Source of the DNA: an uncultured Brevibacillus sp.
GTDB taxonomy: Bacteria; Bacillota; Bacilli; Brevibacillales; Brevibacillaceae
DNA: 64,000 bases
Direction of reading: 5' to 3'
NCBI RefSeq assembly: GCF_947502445.1
Contig: NZ_CANMZW010000005.1
Span: 62,001-126,000 of the forward strand
In this document: positions 34,115-43,599 of the stretch, piece by piece
How positions within the stretch are numbered: position 1 is the stretch's first letter
Layout: each line of letters opens with the position of its first letter
Program-made: the position numbers and the translations under genes
The notes under the pieces: generated by a model
Told to the model about the DNA's origin: nothing
What the model saw: the letters and a program-made list of their open reading frames with translations, nothing else
Databases searched by the model: none

Positions 34115-35065
34115 TTAATGCTGCACTTCACGCTTGCGCATCAAATAAAGCGAGAGTGCAGATACTGACGCCACGATAAAGAAGAGAACAACGGCAAGCG
34201 CAGAGCCCAGACCAACCGATACATCACCTGCACCTCCAGCGCTGCTGAACGCCAAGCGATAAAAGTAAACGGCCAGTGTATCTGTCGAACGAAATGGTTC
34301 GCCCATCGAGCCTTGCATCGCATATACCAGTTCAAACGCTTCGAAGGCTTGAATAAAGGTAAAGATCGTCATGATCGTAATCGATGGCATACAAAGGGGC
34401 AAAATAATTTTCCACAATAAGCTGATTCCTCTAGCGCCATCCAGTCTGGCTGCTTCAATCAGCTCTTCCGGAATTGATTGCAGACCCGCCAGAAAAATCA
34501 GCATCGCAAACCCAATACCAAACCAGCAGTTAATGAGGATAATCGCAAGCAGTGCTGTATCTGGATCTCCGAGCCAAGGCTTCGCCCACTCCTCAAGCCC
34601 GATCTTGGTCAATAACGTATTCAGCGCACCATAATTTGGATTTAATATCAATTTCCATAAAAATCCAATTACAATCACAGAGAGAAGTCTAGGCATAAAG
34701 TAAGCGATCTTTAAAAAGCTGGAGCCGCGAATTTTTCTGTAAATAAGAAAAGCCAATCCAAAGGCAATCCCGTTTTGCACAATCATTTCTATAATAAAAT
34801 AGTAGACATTGTGGCCAAATGCATTCCAAAACATCTCGTTAAACGGCTCTACAGTAAATAGTGTTACGAAGTTTTTCAGTCCGACAAATACTCCACGCTT
34901 GATTCCATCCCAGTCGTACAAGCTGTATAAAAACGCCGAAATGATCGGATAGACGACAAACAGCCCATATACAATGAGTGCGGGAATAGGAAACAGGTGA
35001 ATCAGCCAGCGTGCTCGGCCTTTTGGTCGGATGGTTGGTCTTTCAAAAGTACTGATGACGCCCAC
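34115..35065 (-). CDS. ABC sugar importer permease (MalF type)
   Basis: A 316-residue permease with six helices and the EAA loop ELIEAARLDGARGISLLWKIILP. The start is uncertain: GTG at 35065 lies directly against the GGGG of its ribosome site, and no ATG is nearby. Pairs with the MalG-type protein encoded 40 bases downstream. Same substrate argument as for its partner. Confidence 0.87.
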   Translation of the reverse strand: MGVISTFERPTIRPKGRARWLIHLFPIPALIVYGLFVVYPIISAFLYSLYDWDGIKRGVFVGLKNFVTLFTVEPFNEMFWNAFGHNVYYFIIEMIVQNGIAFGLAFLIYRKIRGSSFLKIAYFMPRLLSVIVIGFLWKLILNPNYGALNTLLTKIGLEEWAKPWLGDPDTALLAIILINCWFGIGFAMLIFLAGLQSIPEELIEAARLDGARGISLLWKIILPLCMPSITIMTIFTFIQAFEAFELVYAMQGSMGEPFRSTDTLAVYFYRLAFSSAGGAGDVSVGLGSALAVVLFFIVASVSALSLYLMRKREVQH

Positions 35066-35144
35066 CCCCTTTTTTAATAGGTTCTTTTTTAGGATGACGG
35101 GAGCGAATCGATTGATCCACTCCCGCAGCCCATTCCTACTTTAC

Positions 35145-36455
35145 CTATTTTTTGAATGGCGGGTACCAGGTGGCAGCGGACTTTTGCACTTCATCCACTA
35201 CTTGCTCCGGACTCATTTTGCCTAAATACATTCCTTGCAGCGCATTTTCCAACGTCTGCTTCGTTGTCGGCTTGCCTTCTGCAAAATGAACGACCATCAA
35301 ATACGGGGTGGAGCTAGACTGAGAAAGCTCTGCCATTTTATTCACAAGCGGATCATCAGTCGTCACACCTGGTACTGCACTGATTCGTTTGAATTGATTC
35401 GCAAACAGCTCACCAAATTTTTTGGTCGCCATAAATTCCATGAATTTCGTCGCTTCCTGCTTGTGCTTCGACTTGCTGTTGACCGCATACGAGCCATCTA
35501 CCCATGTCGTAATGACAGCTTTCCCATCATCTGTCGGCATTGGGAAGAAATCGAGCTGCAGGTCAGGATTGAGCTTTTTGATTCCTTCCAGTTCAAAGCT
35601 TCCGTTGATGAACATCGCTGCTTTCCCAGTGGCAAACAACGTTCTCATATCATTCAATTCCAGACCCACATAATTTTCCGGGAAATAAGGGATGAGTTCT
35701 TGCATGCGTTGCACACTTCCTAAAAACTCTGGGCTCTTGAGGTCGCTTTCCCCTTTTTGCAGCTTATCCAGATAGTCACTGTTGTAGCTGGCAGGGGCGA
35801 TTACACCATGGCTCAGGGACAACAGCCAGCCTTCCTTCGCACCAAAGGAAATCGGAACGATTCCTTTTTCCTTCAAAGCCTTCGAGGTTGCGATCAGCTC
35901 ATCCCAGCTTTTTGGCTCCTTCAAGCCATTTTCCTCAAATATTTTCTTGTTGTAGTAAAATTGTGTGGAGTTCAGAGAAAGCGGCACTCCATACACCTTG
36001 CCATCCTTACCTGTCGCTGCTGCGAGAACGTCCTTTGGAAAGCTTGAGATACCAGCAACACCGTCTAGCGGCTCCAAATAGCCTGCTTCCGCTAAAGAAA
36101 CTCCCGGTGCATACGGACGAAGCTGCAATATGTCTGGGCCGCTATCACTTTGAAGCGCTGTATTCAAAATCGTATTGTACTCAGTTGCCTTGAACGGCTT
36201 GAACTCGATCTTGATGTTCGGATTGTCGGCTTCAAATGCTTTAATGATTTGCTTGTAGCCTTCTGTGTCTTCCACACGCCAGCTATGCATTGACAACGTT
36301 ACCTGCTGGCCTCCCCCTTGACCACCGCTTGCATTGCCAGCTGGCTCACCTCCCGACTTTGCTGGCTCAGTCCCGCCGCCACCACTACATCCGGCAAGTG
36401 CCATAGCCGCTGCTAGCACGACAGAAGCTGCTGCATGAAAACGAAATTGCTTCAT
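35145..36455 (-). CDS. ABC sugar importer binding lipoprotein
   Basis: A 436-residue lipoprotein with a lipobox LAGC (cleavage before Cys23), a Gly-rich linker, and an extracellular binding domain of the MalE/UgpB class (VTLSMHSWRVEDTEGYKQII). It would capture the amino sugar or muropeptide outside the membrane. GGGGGAGGG precedes the ATG. Confidence 0.87.
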   Translation of the reverse strand: MKQFRFHAAASVVLAAAMALAGCSGGGGTEPAKSGGEPAGNASGGQGGGQQVTLSMHSWRVEDTEGYKQIIKAFEADNPNIKIEFKPFKATEYNTILNTALQSDSGPDILQLRPYAPGVSLAEAGYLEPLDGVAGISSFPKDVLAAATGKDGKVYGVPLSLNSTQFYYNKKIFEENGLKEPKSWDELIATSKALKEKGIVPISFGAKEGWLLSLSHGVIAPASYNSDYLDKLQKGESDLKSPEFLGSVQRMQELIPYFPENYVGLELNDMRTLFATGKAAMFINGSFELEGIKKLNPDLQLDFFPMPTDDGKAVITTWVDGSYAVNSKSKHKQEATKFMEFMATKKFGELFANQFKRISAVPGVTTDDPLVNKMAELSQSSSTPYLMVVHFAEGKPTTKQTLENALQGMYLGKMSPEQVVDEVQKSAATWYPPFKK

Positions 36456-36490
36456 CCTAAACCCTCCCCCTTAATTCTTTGCGCCTTGCT

Positions 36491-37537
36491 CTATTCAGTC
36501 AGACTCTTATGTATCTGAGTCGTGACAGCGTCATGTAATAGCGGTCGCAATTGCCTAAGCTGATGATTACGTCCTTGATGAACGACATTCGTCAAAAAGA
36601 TGACCGCCAAATCCTGCACGGGATCGATCCACATGCTCGTTCCTGTAAAGCCTGTATGTCCATAGCTAGATGGGTGAAACCCGCTGCCACAACTGAGAAG
36701 CGTCTGGGAACAATTCAGCTCCCAGCCATATCCCCTGCTGCCAGAGGCCTGCACCGTATGCCAGTGAATCGCTTGTTCTCTCCATTTATCTGTGATGAGT
36801 GGCGGAGTGCCGTACAGCCAGCTCATCGCGTAACGGCATAGGTCATCCGCAGTCGAAAACAATCCTGCATGACCAGCAACTCCGCCCATTACATAAGCTT
36901 TTTCATCGTGTACCTCGCCTGCTATATATGTTCCTGCTAACGAGCAATACTCCGTATGTGCAATATTCCTAAAAACAGAAGTATTCGGACAATAAAGAGT
37001 ACGATTCATCCCCAGCGGCTCGTATACATGTTGTGTCACATACGCATCGAGCTTTTGTTTCGTTACACGCTCGATCAAAAGCCCCAGCCAGATCATCCCT
37101 AAATCACTGTATACAACCTGCGTGCCAGGGGCATGGAGCAGCTTCTGCTGATAAAGAAGCTCTGGCAAAACGATCTGGCTGTCTCGCCTCCGCTCCTCCA
37201 GATCAGCTGGCAGTCCTGATGTATGTGTAAGCAGCTGAGCAATCGTGATCGAGTCCTTATCGGCTGGACAATCTGGAAAATACATGCCAATCTGATCATC
37301 CGGAGCGATCATGCCCTCTTGGAACAAAAGCAGGAGAGCAGGAAGCGTGGCCGTCACCTTCGTCAATGAAGCCAGGTCGAACAGCGTATCAGATGTCACA
37401 GGCTGATCCCCTGTTAAGCTCGTCTTACCTGCATCGCAGGCATACCAGACATGCCGATCATGAATGACGCGCAAAGCAGCACCCGGCAGCAAGCCGTCAT
37501 CTACCCATTTCTGTAAAAGCAGCTTCACTTCGTTCAT
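36491..37537 (-). CDS. Serine hydrolase of beta-lactamase family (AmiE-like)
   Basis: A 348-residue class C beta-lactamase-like protein with SLTK (nucleophile Ser) in FDLASLTKVTA, YSD in VVYSDLGMIW, and HTGFTG near the end. No signal peptide is seen. In B. subtilis the related AmiE (YbbE), encoded with murR, murQ and murP, removes peptides from MurNAc. That fits this operon. AGGAGGGGG precedes the ATG. Confidence 0.8.
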   Translation of the reverse strand: MNEVKLLLQKWVDDGLLPGAALRVIHDRHVWYACDAGKTSLTGDQPVTSDTLFDLASLTKVTATLPALLLLFQEGMIAPDDQIGMYFPDCPADKDSITIAQLLTHTSGLPADLEERRRDSQIVLPELLYQQKLLHAPGTQVVYSDLGMIWLGLLIERVTKQKLDAYVTQHVYEPLGMNRTLYCPNTSVFRNIAHTEYCSLAGTYIAGEVHDEKAYVMGGVAGHAGLFSTADDLCRYAMSWLYGTPPLITDKWREQAIHWHTVQASGSRGYGWELNCSQTLLSCGSGFHPSSYGHTGFTGTSMWIDPVQDLAVIFLTNVVHQGRNHQLRQLRPLLHDAVTTQIHKSLTE

Positions 37538-37554
37538 GCTCCCCCTCCTTTTGT

Positions 37555-38424
37555 TCAGCTCGATGAGCGTTTTGTTCTGCTTACAGCCAGTCTCGTCTTT
37601 TCCAGAAGCGGAATTACTTCTTCCTGCTTGCGGCTGACCATCGTGATGAACAAAATATCGATCACATTCAACTGCGCAATCCGGGATGCCATCGCACCGC
37701 TTCGGATGCTTTTTTCAACCGAGCTGGTAAAGAGGCGTATATGAGCTAAATCCGCCACTGGTGATGGACCGAATTTGGTCAAGGTAATGATCGTCGCTCC
37801 CTGCTGCCTCGCTTCCGTCAAGGACTGGATAATATCCTCGGTTTGCCCGGAGTAGGAGATGCCAATCACCACATCTTTGTCCGTCAAATTTACGGCAGAG
37901 GTCAGCTGAGCGTGAAAATCGGAGTACGCCTCACACCACAGATTAATCCGGGAAAACTTTTGCCTGATATCGTCTGCGATGACAGCAGACGCACCTACGC
38001 CGTACACATCAATTTTGCGTGCCCCCGACAGAGCGTTTACTGCCTTTTTTACTTCCTCATTTGACAGGACGGACAATGTATCCTGAATGGATTGGACGTT
38101 GTTCCAGCTCACTGCCTGCATGATGGATTCGACAGAGCCCTCCATCATGATTTCCTGATAACTACCTGTAGCAGCTGTCTGCTTCGTCAAATCGCCAGCA
38201 ATCCGCAGCTTCAACTCCTGGTAGCCTTTCATATTCAAAGAACGGGCTAAACGGATGATCGTTGCTTCAGAAACTCCACTCAACTCCGCCAGCTTTTGTA
38301 CGGATAGCTTTACCACATCCTCGGGATGGGCAAGAATGAACTGAGCGACTTTTCGCTCCGATGGTTTCAATTCGTCCAAAATGGCTTGCAGACTAACAAG
38401 ACCTCCATTTAACATGTGTGACAC
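37555..38424 (-). CDS. murR: MurR/RpiR-family transcriptional regulator
   Basis: A 289-residue regulator: N-terminal HTH of the RpiR type (KPSERKVAQFIL, LSGVSEATIIRLARSL) and a C-terminal SIS domain (DVYGVGASAVIADDI, VIGISYSGQTEDIIQ) that binds a phosphosugar, probably MurNAc-6-P. First gene of the recycling operon. GTG at 38424 has GGGGGA at good distance; ATG at 38415 is the alternative. A perfect palindrome lies upstream. Confidence 0.88.
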   Translation of the reverse strand: MSHMLNGGLVSLQAILDELKPSERKVAQFILAHPEDVVKLSVQKLAELSGVSEATIIRLARSLNMKGYQELKLRIAGDLTKQTAATGSYQEIMMEGSVESIMQAVSWNNVQSIQDTLSVLSNEEVKKAVNALSGARKIDVYGVGASAVIADDIRQKFSRINLWCEAYSDFHAQLTSAVNLTDKDVVIGISYSGQTEDIIQSLTEARQQGATIITLTKFGPSPVADLAHIRLFTSSVEKSIRSGAMASRIAQLNVIDILFITMVSRKQEEVIPLLEKTRLAVSRTKRSSS

Positions 38425-38447
38425 CGCTTTCTTCCCCCAAATCTTAC

Positions 38448-38462
38448 CTTCATTTTATGAAG
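38448..38462. promoter_or_regulatory. Candidate operator of the MurR-like regulator
   Basis: CTTCAT-TTT-ATGAAG, a perfect inverted repeat 23 bases before the regulator gene and in the divergent region with mtaD. It is the clearest palindrome there; binding is inferred. Confidence 0.4.
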
Positions 38463-38631
38463 CTTTATTTCTTTCGTCAATTATTATCTAATAAACAATA
38501 TTTCAAAAGAGGAAAGATATACACTACTCGCATGATTCTTTCTATTTTTTCCAATTCAATTCCCCCTTGACTTTGCCGTCACGTGAACGTTTACGCTTGG
38601 AGCCATCAACCATTCAAGGAGGAATACTGCT

Positions 38632-39924
38632 TTGAAACGTACTGTGATGAAAGGGTGCTGGATTCTTACCATGCGTACAGGAGAAAAGCCGTTTGTCGGT
38701 GATATTTTAATCGAGGGACAGCGGATTAAAAGGCTTGCGACCTCCATTGAGGACGAAGTTGACCAGGTGCTGGATGGGAAAGGAATGCTAGCGATGCCTG
38801 GCCTCATCAATGCTCACAACCATGCCAGCATGTCACTGTTGCGTGCTTTTTCCGATGATCTGAAGCTGATGGACTGGCTAGACAAAAAAATGCTCCCTGC
38901 GGAAGCACGTATGACCAAGGAAGACATCTATTGGGGCACGATGCTCGGAACAGCCGAAATGATCGCATCGGGCACCACTGCCTTTGCCGATATGTACGTT
39001 CATATGGATGCAGTTGCCCAAGCTGTAGTAGACAGCGGGATGCGCGCCTCCTTGACTCGCGGTCTCGTCTTTTTGGAGGACGATGGGGGACGCCGCATGA
39101 CAGAAGCACTCGATTTGATCGACAACTACTCAGGCGCCGGCAATGGACGAATAACGACGATGCTGGGTCCGCACGCACCTTATACATGTCCGCCCGAGCC
39201 TTTAGCCGAGGTCGCTAAGCTGGCGCGAAAACGTCGCATCCCCGTCCATATCCATCTCGCAGAAACTCGCGAGGAGATCGTGAAAATCAAGGAAAAATAC
39301 AACCAGACACCAACCGAATACTTGCATGAGCTTGGCTTGTTTCAAGACAATCACGTTCTGCTCGCCCACGCTGTTCATTTGACGAGCGAAGACATCAGGC
39401 TGCTGCGCGGAATGAAAGGCGGCGTCTCCCATAACCCTGTAAGCAACCTCAAGCTTGCCTGCGGAATTGCACCGGTGACAGAAATGATCGCAAACAGCAT
39501 AACGGTTGGGCTTGGTACCGACGGAGCAGGCAGTGCCACAACACTGGACATGTTTGCCGAAATAAAAGCAGCAACCTGGCTGCAAAAGCTGGAGCACTTT
39601 GATCCAACTGTACTGCCTGCCGAGCAAGCACTGCGGATGGCGACCATTGAAAGTGCCAAGCTGCTCGGTATTGACCATGAGGTAGGAACTCTCGAGGAAG
39701 GAAAAAGAGCCGATCTGATCCTGCTTGATCTAAACAAGCCACATTTGCAGCCGATTCACGATCTACACTCTCTCGTTGCGTACAGTGCCACAGGAGCAGA
39801 TGTCGATACGACGATCGTAAACGGACAAATTTTAATGCGTCATCGTCAGCTGTTAACCATGTCATGGGACGAGGTGCGTACACAGTCAGCAAAACGGGCA
39901 GCTCGTTTGGTAGAAGGGCTGTAG
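38632..39924 (+). CDS. mtaD: 5-methylthioadenosine/S-adenosylhomocysteine deaminase (MtaD-like)
   Basis: A 430-residue amidohydrolase. Zinc-site motifs INAHNHASMSLLRA, HIHLAET, and VGLGTDGAGS are present, with a C-terminal EEGKRADLILLDL. The MLPAEARMTKEDIYWGTMLG segment is typical of the MtaD/ATZ-TRZ branch. It deaminates MTA or SAH to the inosine analogue. The start is TTG at 38632, nine bases after AAGGAGGA. Ends four bases before a convergent AraC gene. Confidence 0.85.
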   Translation: MKRTVMKGCWILTMRTGEKPFVGDILIEGQRIKRLATSIEDEVDQVLDGKGMLAMPGLINAHNHASMSLLRAFSDDLKLMDWLDKKMLPAEARMTKEDIYWGTMLGTAEMIASGTTAFADMYVHMDAVAQAVVDSGMRASLTRGLVFLEDDGGRRMTEALDLIDNYSGAGNGRITTMLGPHAPYTCPPEPLAEVAKLARKRRIPVHIHLAETREEIVKIKEKYNQTPTEYLHELGLFQDNHVLLAHAVHLTSEDIRLLRGMKGGVSHNPVSNLKLACGIAPVTEMIANSITVGLGTDGAGSATTLDMFAEIKAATWLQKLEHFDPTVLPAEQALRMATIESAKLLGIDHEVGTLEEGKRADLILLDLNKPHLQPIHDLHSLVAYSATGADVDTTIVNGQILMRHRQLLTMSWDEVRTQSAKRAARLVEGL

Positions 39925-39927
39925 CCT

Positions 39928-40764
39928 CTAATCCTGGCGTTGACGGAATTGACTGGGACAGTGACCCGTTCGCCTTTTAAAGACTCGCTCAAACGTGCCC
40001 AGGCTGCCAAACCCTGTCTCAAATGCAATCGCAGTAATATCCAGCTTCGTTTTCTGAAGCAGCTGGATGGCTTTGTTTACGCGTAAATTAGCGATGTATT
40101 GAGCAGGGGTTTGACCCAGCTGCGCACGGAATAGCCGAATCAAATGATATTTACTGAGTCCTGCAGCATCTGCGACCATATCCAGCTGTATGTTCTCCGA
40201 AGATTTCTCATAAAGAAAATCGACAGCTCGGCGAAGCCCCGGGTGAGAAATGAGCAGGCTTCGATCCTCATGCTTGTTGTCATGTGTCCCATCCTGCAGG
40301 GTCAAAAGCAAGCGGGCCAGCTCAAGCTCTGTCTCTTGTTGCTCCAGCTCAGATAGCGGCCGTGACATGGTTTGCAGCACAGCATGCTCCGCCAATCGCC
40401 GAAACATATCTGTCGCCCCCTCAGCCCACGGAACAAATTCGATGGAGGAAGCCGGTTTCCCAAGCCTCTCCTCCTCTACGCCCCGCAAAAATGACTCTTT
40501 GAAAAAGAGCAGCATCATGCGGCTCGCCTCCGCCCCGGCATAATGCCGATGACGATAGCCAGGAGAGAGCACGAGACGCTGATCGCCTGTTACCTTTCTG
40601 ATCTCCCCGTTGCATTCCATACGAGGCGATCCATTTAGCGGAATGCTTATTTGATAAAATCCTTGATGATCATGCAATTCGTCTGCTGAATGGGCTGGCA
40701 CCTGATAAATAAGGATGGCGCACTGCTCCATCTCCAGCCTAAGCAATTTGGATACATCCTCCAT
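39928..40764 (-). CDS. AraC-family transcriptional regulator
   Basis: A 278-residue regulator with an N-terminal cupin-like sensor (HDHQGFYQISIPLNG...) and two C-terminal HTH units (MVADAAGLSKYHLIRLFRAQ and ITAIAFETGFGSLGTFERVFKRRTG). The ATG at 40764 follows GAGAGG. It is divergent from an MFS transporter gene and most likely controls it; repeats in the shared promoter region support that. Confidence 0.88.
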   Translation of the reverse strand: MEDVSKLLRLEMEQCAILIYQVPAHSADELHDHQGFYQISIPLNGSPRMECNGEIRKVTGDQRLVLSPGYRHRHYAGAEASRMMLLFFKESFLRGVEEERLGKPASSIEFVPWAEGATDMFRRLAEHAVLQTMSRPLSELEQQETELELARLLLTLQDGTHDNKHEDRSLLISHPGLRRAVDFLYEKSSENIQLDMVADAAGLSKYHLIRLFRAQLGQTPAQYIANLRVNKAIQLLQKTKLDITAIAFETGFGSLGTFERVFKRRTGHCPSQFRQRQD

Positions 40765-40794
40765 AGCTTTTATCCTCTCCACGCCTCTTGTCAG

Positions 40795-40873
40795 ATTCCG
40801 CAATTATTGGCGGAATAGAAGCGCAATAATCGCCGAGACCATCTTCATTTTGTTCGCAATAATAGGTTCATCA
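40795..40873. promoter_or_regulatory. Inverted and repeated motifs between AraC and MFS genes
   Basis: ATTCCGC (40795-40801) and GCGGAAT (40810-40816) form a perfect inverted repeat. The core CGCAATAAT is seen twice more on the plus strand near 40832 and 40856. These are likely sites for the AraC-type protein. Confidence 0.45.
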
Positions 40874-40901
40874 CTTTTTAGATAGCGGGGTTTTCATCCA
40901 G

Positions 40902-42161
40902 ATGAACTGGTCCTTGTTTCAGAGCCGCAATTTCGTATTGTTTCTCGTCCGGGAATCGCTCTCTCTTTCCGGCACCATCTTTCTCAACATTTCGCTTGCT
41001 CTCTACATCCTGGCTCTGACAGGCTCAGCAACCAAGTTTGCATCGGTCCTGTCTCTTGGCATCATTCCGCATCTGCTTTTCGGGCCGCTCGCGGGTGTTG
41101 TCGTCGATCGAATGAACAAGCGCACACTGATTCTTCTCTTGGAGTCCGGGAGAGCCATATGTCTACTCGCCTTGTTTTTTTCTTCTCAGCTTAGTCCCAT
41201 CCAGGCAGAGGTGATTTACGTTTGCGTGATTTTATTTTCCGCCTGTGATGTGTTTGCAGCGCCCGCCTACGTGACGCTCCTGCCTGCCATCGTCAAAGTG
41301 GACGAGTTGAATGATGCAAACGCTTTGGATACGACCATCGTAGAGAGCATTCGGGTACTCGCTCCCTTTTTAGGAACGGTGGTCTACAGCCAGTTCGGAA
41401 TCAGCATTGTCTTTCTCGTCCATGCCACTCTCTGCCTTTTGTCAGTGGCGGCTACCTTCCTGATTGTACTCCCGCCGCAAATAAAAAAGGACTCTGCTAC
41501 CACCATTTTACATGATATGAAAACGGGGTTGCAGTCCTTTACAAGGGACACGCGAATATTCTCGCTGGTTGCCAATGGGATGCTCACACATGTTTTCCTC
41601 TTTCCGTTTGTACTTCTCGGCTTTCCGTTCCTGATCAAGCAGGTCTTTATCGGCAGTGATCTTGATTTCGGGATGGTCGAGAGCTTGCAGACAGCCGGCT
41701 CCCTGTGCAGCATCGTAGGGGTCGTGTTTTTGCAAAAAAGGTATACGCTACCCGTCAATATCGGGATCGGCATTCTCGGCTTGATCGTGTTTGTTTGTCC
41801 ATTGCTTTTACTGGTCCACCCCGAATTTTTTCAGACGCTTTCGCACCACCCGTTACTTGTTGTCGGCTTTTTCGGGGCAGTCAGCTTTCTGCTGTTTTTT
41901 GCCTTCGGTACATACGGGGTATTTTTTCGGACCTTTTACCAGCAGACCATCGACCCGATCATGCTGGGGCGCTTTGTTTCTGTCATGGCCATGCTGTTCG
42001 CCATCAGTCGGTTTGCCGGTTTTCACCTGTATGGAAAGCTGTTTGATTCGTATCCGCTTCTTTATCCGATCGTTATCCTGGGGGTCGGAATGGTACTGAA
42101 GCTGCTTATGCACATCCCCTTTTTGCAGGAAGAAAAGAAACGAAAAGCACGTGCCCTCTGA
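40902..42161 (+). CDS. MFS-family transporter
   Basis: A 419-residue membrane protein with twelve predicted helices, of the MdfA/YfmI-like drug efflux type (FSSQLSPIQAE loop; GVVVDRMNKRTLIL is the conserved cytoplasmic loop between helices 2 and 3). Substrate unknown. The ribosome site is weak (GCGGGG, eleven bases upstream). Divergent from an AraC regulator, so it is probably inducible. Confidence 0.85.
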   Translation: MNWSLFQSRNFVLFLVRESLSLSGTIFLNISLALYILALTGSATKFASVLSLGIIPHLLFGPLAGVVVDRMNKRTLILLLESGRAICLLALFFSSQLSPIQAEVIYVCVILFSACDVFAAPAYVTLLPAIVKVDELNDANALDTTIVESIRVLAPFLGTVVYSQFGISIVFLVHATLCLLSVAATFLIVLPPQIKKDSATTILHDMKTGLQSFTRDTRIFSLVANGMLTHVFLFPFVLLGFPFLIKQVFIGSDLDFGMVESLQTAGSLCSIVGVVFLQKRYTLPVNIGIGILGLIVFVCPLLLLVHPEFFQTLSHHPLLVVGFFGAVSFLLFFAFGTYGVFFRTFYQQTIDPIMLGRFVSVMAMLFAISRFAGFHLYGKLFDSYPLLYPIVILGVGMVLKLLMHIPFLQEEKKRKARAL

Positions 42162-42181
42162 GTGCTCGATTGCTCGCTTTT

Positions 42182-42643
42182 TCAGAGATTGATCCAACAA
42201 AATCCCACAGCAAGGCATATCGCAAACGCACTCCATTGCAAATAAGGAATGAGCAGAGAAGAAGCAATCTTGTTATGGGAACGACTAGCCCGAATGAGCA
42301 CCCATGTCGAATACGTCACGAATACCATATCCATGGTGGCTAAAAAAAGCTGCTGAAGTCCGAACAATAACAGGGGAAATAGTTGATTGAAAAACCAATT
42401 TATCCCAAACAGTAGCAGTAGCTCCTGATTCATTTGCCCAGCTCGAACAAGCATTACAACAGAGAAAGCGATCAACAGGTGCAAAACGAACCAAATGACC
42501 GCCAGAAGAGAGGTAGACGGTGTTCCATCGGGCTTGGTCAAAGACTCGTACCAAGCCCCACCACCTGGAAACGCAAAGCCTGCCAGTGAGTAAAGGGCTA
42601 CCACTACCAGAAACAACAGTCCATCGCGCAGGATTATCATCAA
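42182..42643 (-). CDS. TspO/MBR-family membrane protein
   Basis: A 153-residue protein with five helices. The GGGAWYESLTKPDGTPS segment before helix 2 and the NWFFNQLFPLLLFG region match TspO proteins, which bind porphyrins and other tetrapyrroles. TTG at 42643 has AAGGAG eight bases upstream; ATG at 42640 is the alternative. Confidence 0.8.
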   Translation of the reverse strand: MMIILRDGLLFLVVVALYSLAGFAFPGGGAWYESLTKPDGTPSTSLLAVIWFVLHLLIAFSVVMLVRAGQMNQELLLLFGINWFFNQLFPLLLFGLQQLFLATMDMVFVTYSTWVLIRASRSHNKIASSLLIPYLQWSAFAICLAVGFCWINL

Positions 42644-42723
42644 CCATTCCGCTCCTTTGCCTAGTATCTCTTTCCTAGTCTATGAGCGATCCTAGCAATT
42701 TCATGCCGTTTTCACAGATTTGC

Positions 42724-43515
42724 TTACACGTCTAACCCGTTGATACCAAAATGCTGCTGCCTCAGCTCTTTAAATCTTTCGCTGTCTATTTGTTCTTTTG
42801 ACATCTTGCCATCCACCCATTGCGTAAAGGAGGTATCTGTTAAGGTGATCGTTCCTGTATTCGTAAAACGGGTGAGCAGCGGAGTCTTGTTAAAAGGTGA
42901 TTCGGCATGATTCGCGATAATCTCCTGAATCTCATCGAACTCGGAGACGTCCGTCACTGGCTTTTTGGAATCAAACGCATATCCGATTCTCCAGTCTGTA
43001 TCCTTGTATGCGAGCTTCATTTCCAAAACATAATCTCCATACTCGCTTGGCATTTGCTTGATCCGGAATAATCCATTGCGAGAGGAGATAATCTCTCCGG
43101 TCAAGGGAACAGGCTGCAGGGGCAAATTCCCTCCAAAGCCGGTATCAATCACATAGGTTTGTCCCTGATGCGTCAGCAGAATTGTGACATGTGTTCTCCC
43201 GATAGTCAGAAATTGCTGATTGGCGGGCTTGTAAACGACTCCACGTGTCAGGAACGCTTCAAAGCCGTTTTCGATCAGGAAAAAGTAGAAGAGCGAATTT
43301 AATTCATAGCAAAGTCCGCCTTCTTTTTTCACTAGCATTTTCTCTCGCAGATAGTCTTTCGTAATTCCGCTCGTATTCTTGCCGATAATGCAGCCATTCT
43401 CAAAAGGAAGGCTTGTTGCTGTTATTTCGAGCACCATCCCCAGTGATTCAAAGGAAATAGGCTCATCTTCAGATAACCCGATTCTTTTTCGAAATAATGC
43501 GCTAATTTCACTCAT
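42724..43515 (-). CDS. Arylamine N-acetyltransferase
   Basis: A 263-residue NAT with the catalytic triad visible: Cys in KEGGLCYELNSLF, His in GRTHVTILLTH and Asp in YVIDTGFGG. It transfers acetyl from acetyl-CoA to arylamines or hydrazines. AGGAGGA precedes the ATG. Single gene. Confidence 0.9.
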   Translation of the reverse strand: MSEISALFRKRIGLSEDEPISFESLGMVLEITATSLPFENGCIIGKNTSGITKDYLREKMLVKKEGGLCYELNSLFYFFLIENGFEAFLTRGVVYKPANQQFLTIGRTHVTILLTHQGQTYVIDTGFGGNLPLQPVPLTGEIISSRNGLFRIKQMPSEYGDYVLEMKLAYKDTDWRIGYAFDSKKPVTDVSEFDEIQEIIANHAESPFNKTPLLTRFTNTGTITLTDTSFTQWVDGKMSKEQIDSERFKELRQQHFGINGLDV

Positions 43516-43545
43516 GATTCATTCCTCCTGGCAAATAGCTGAATG

Positions 43546-43580
43546 AAGAAAAGAGATAGCACCCACGCCATCTCTTTCTT
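43546..43580 (-). terminator. Terminator of the UPF0173 gene
   Basis: AAGAAAGAGAT with ATCTCTTTTCTT on the minus strand, a stem of about eleven pairs ending in a T-rich tract. Confidence 0.6.
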
Positions 43581-43599
43581 GTAGAAAAACAACTTAATC

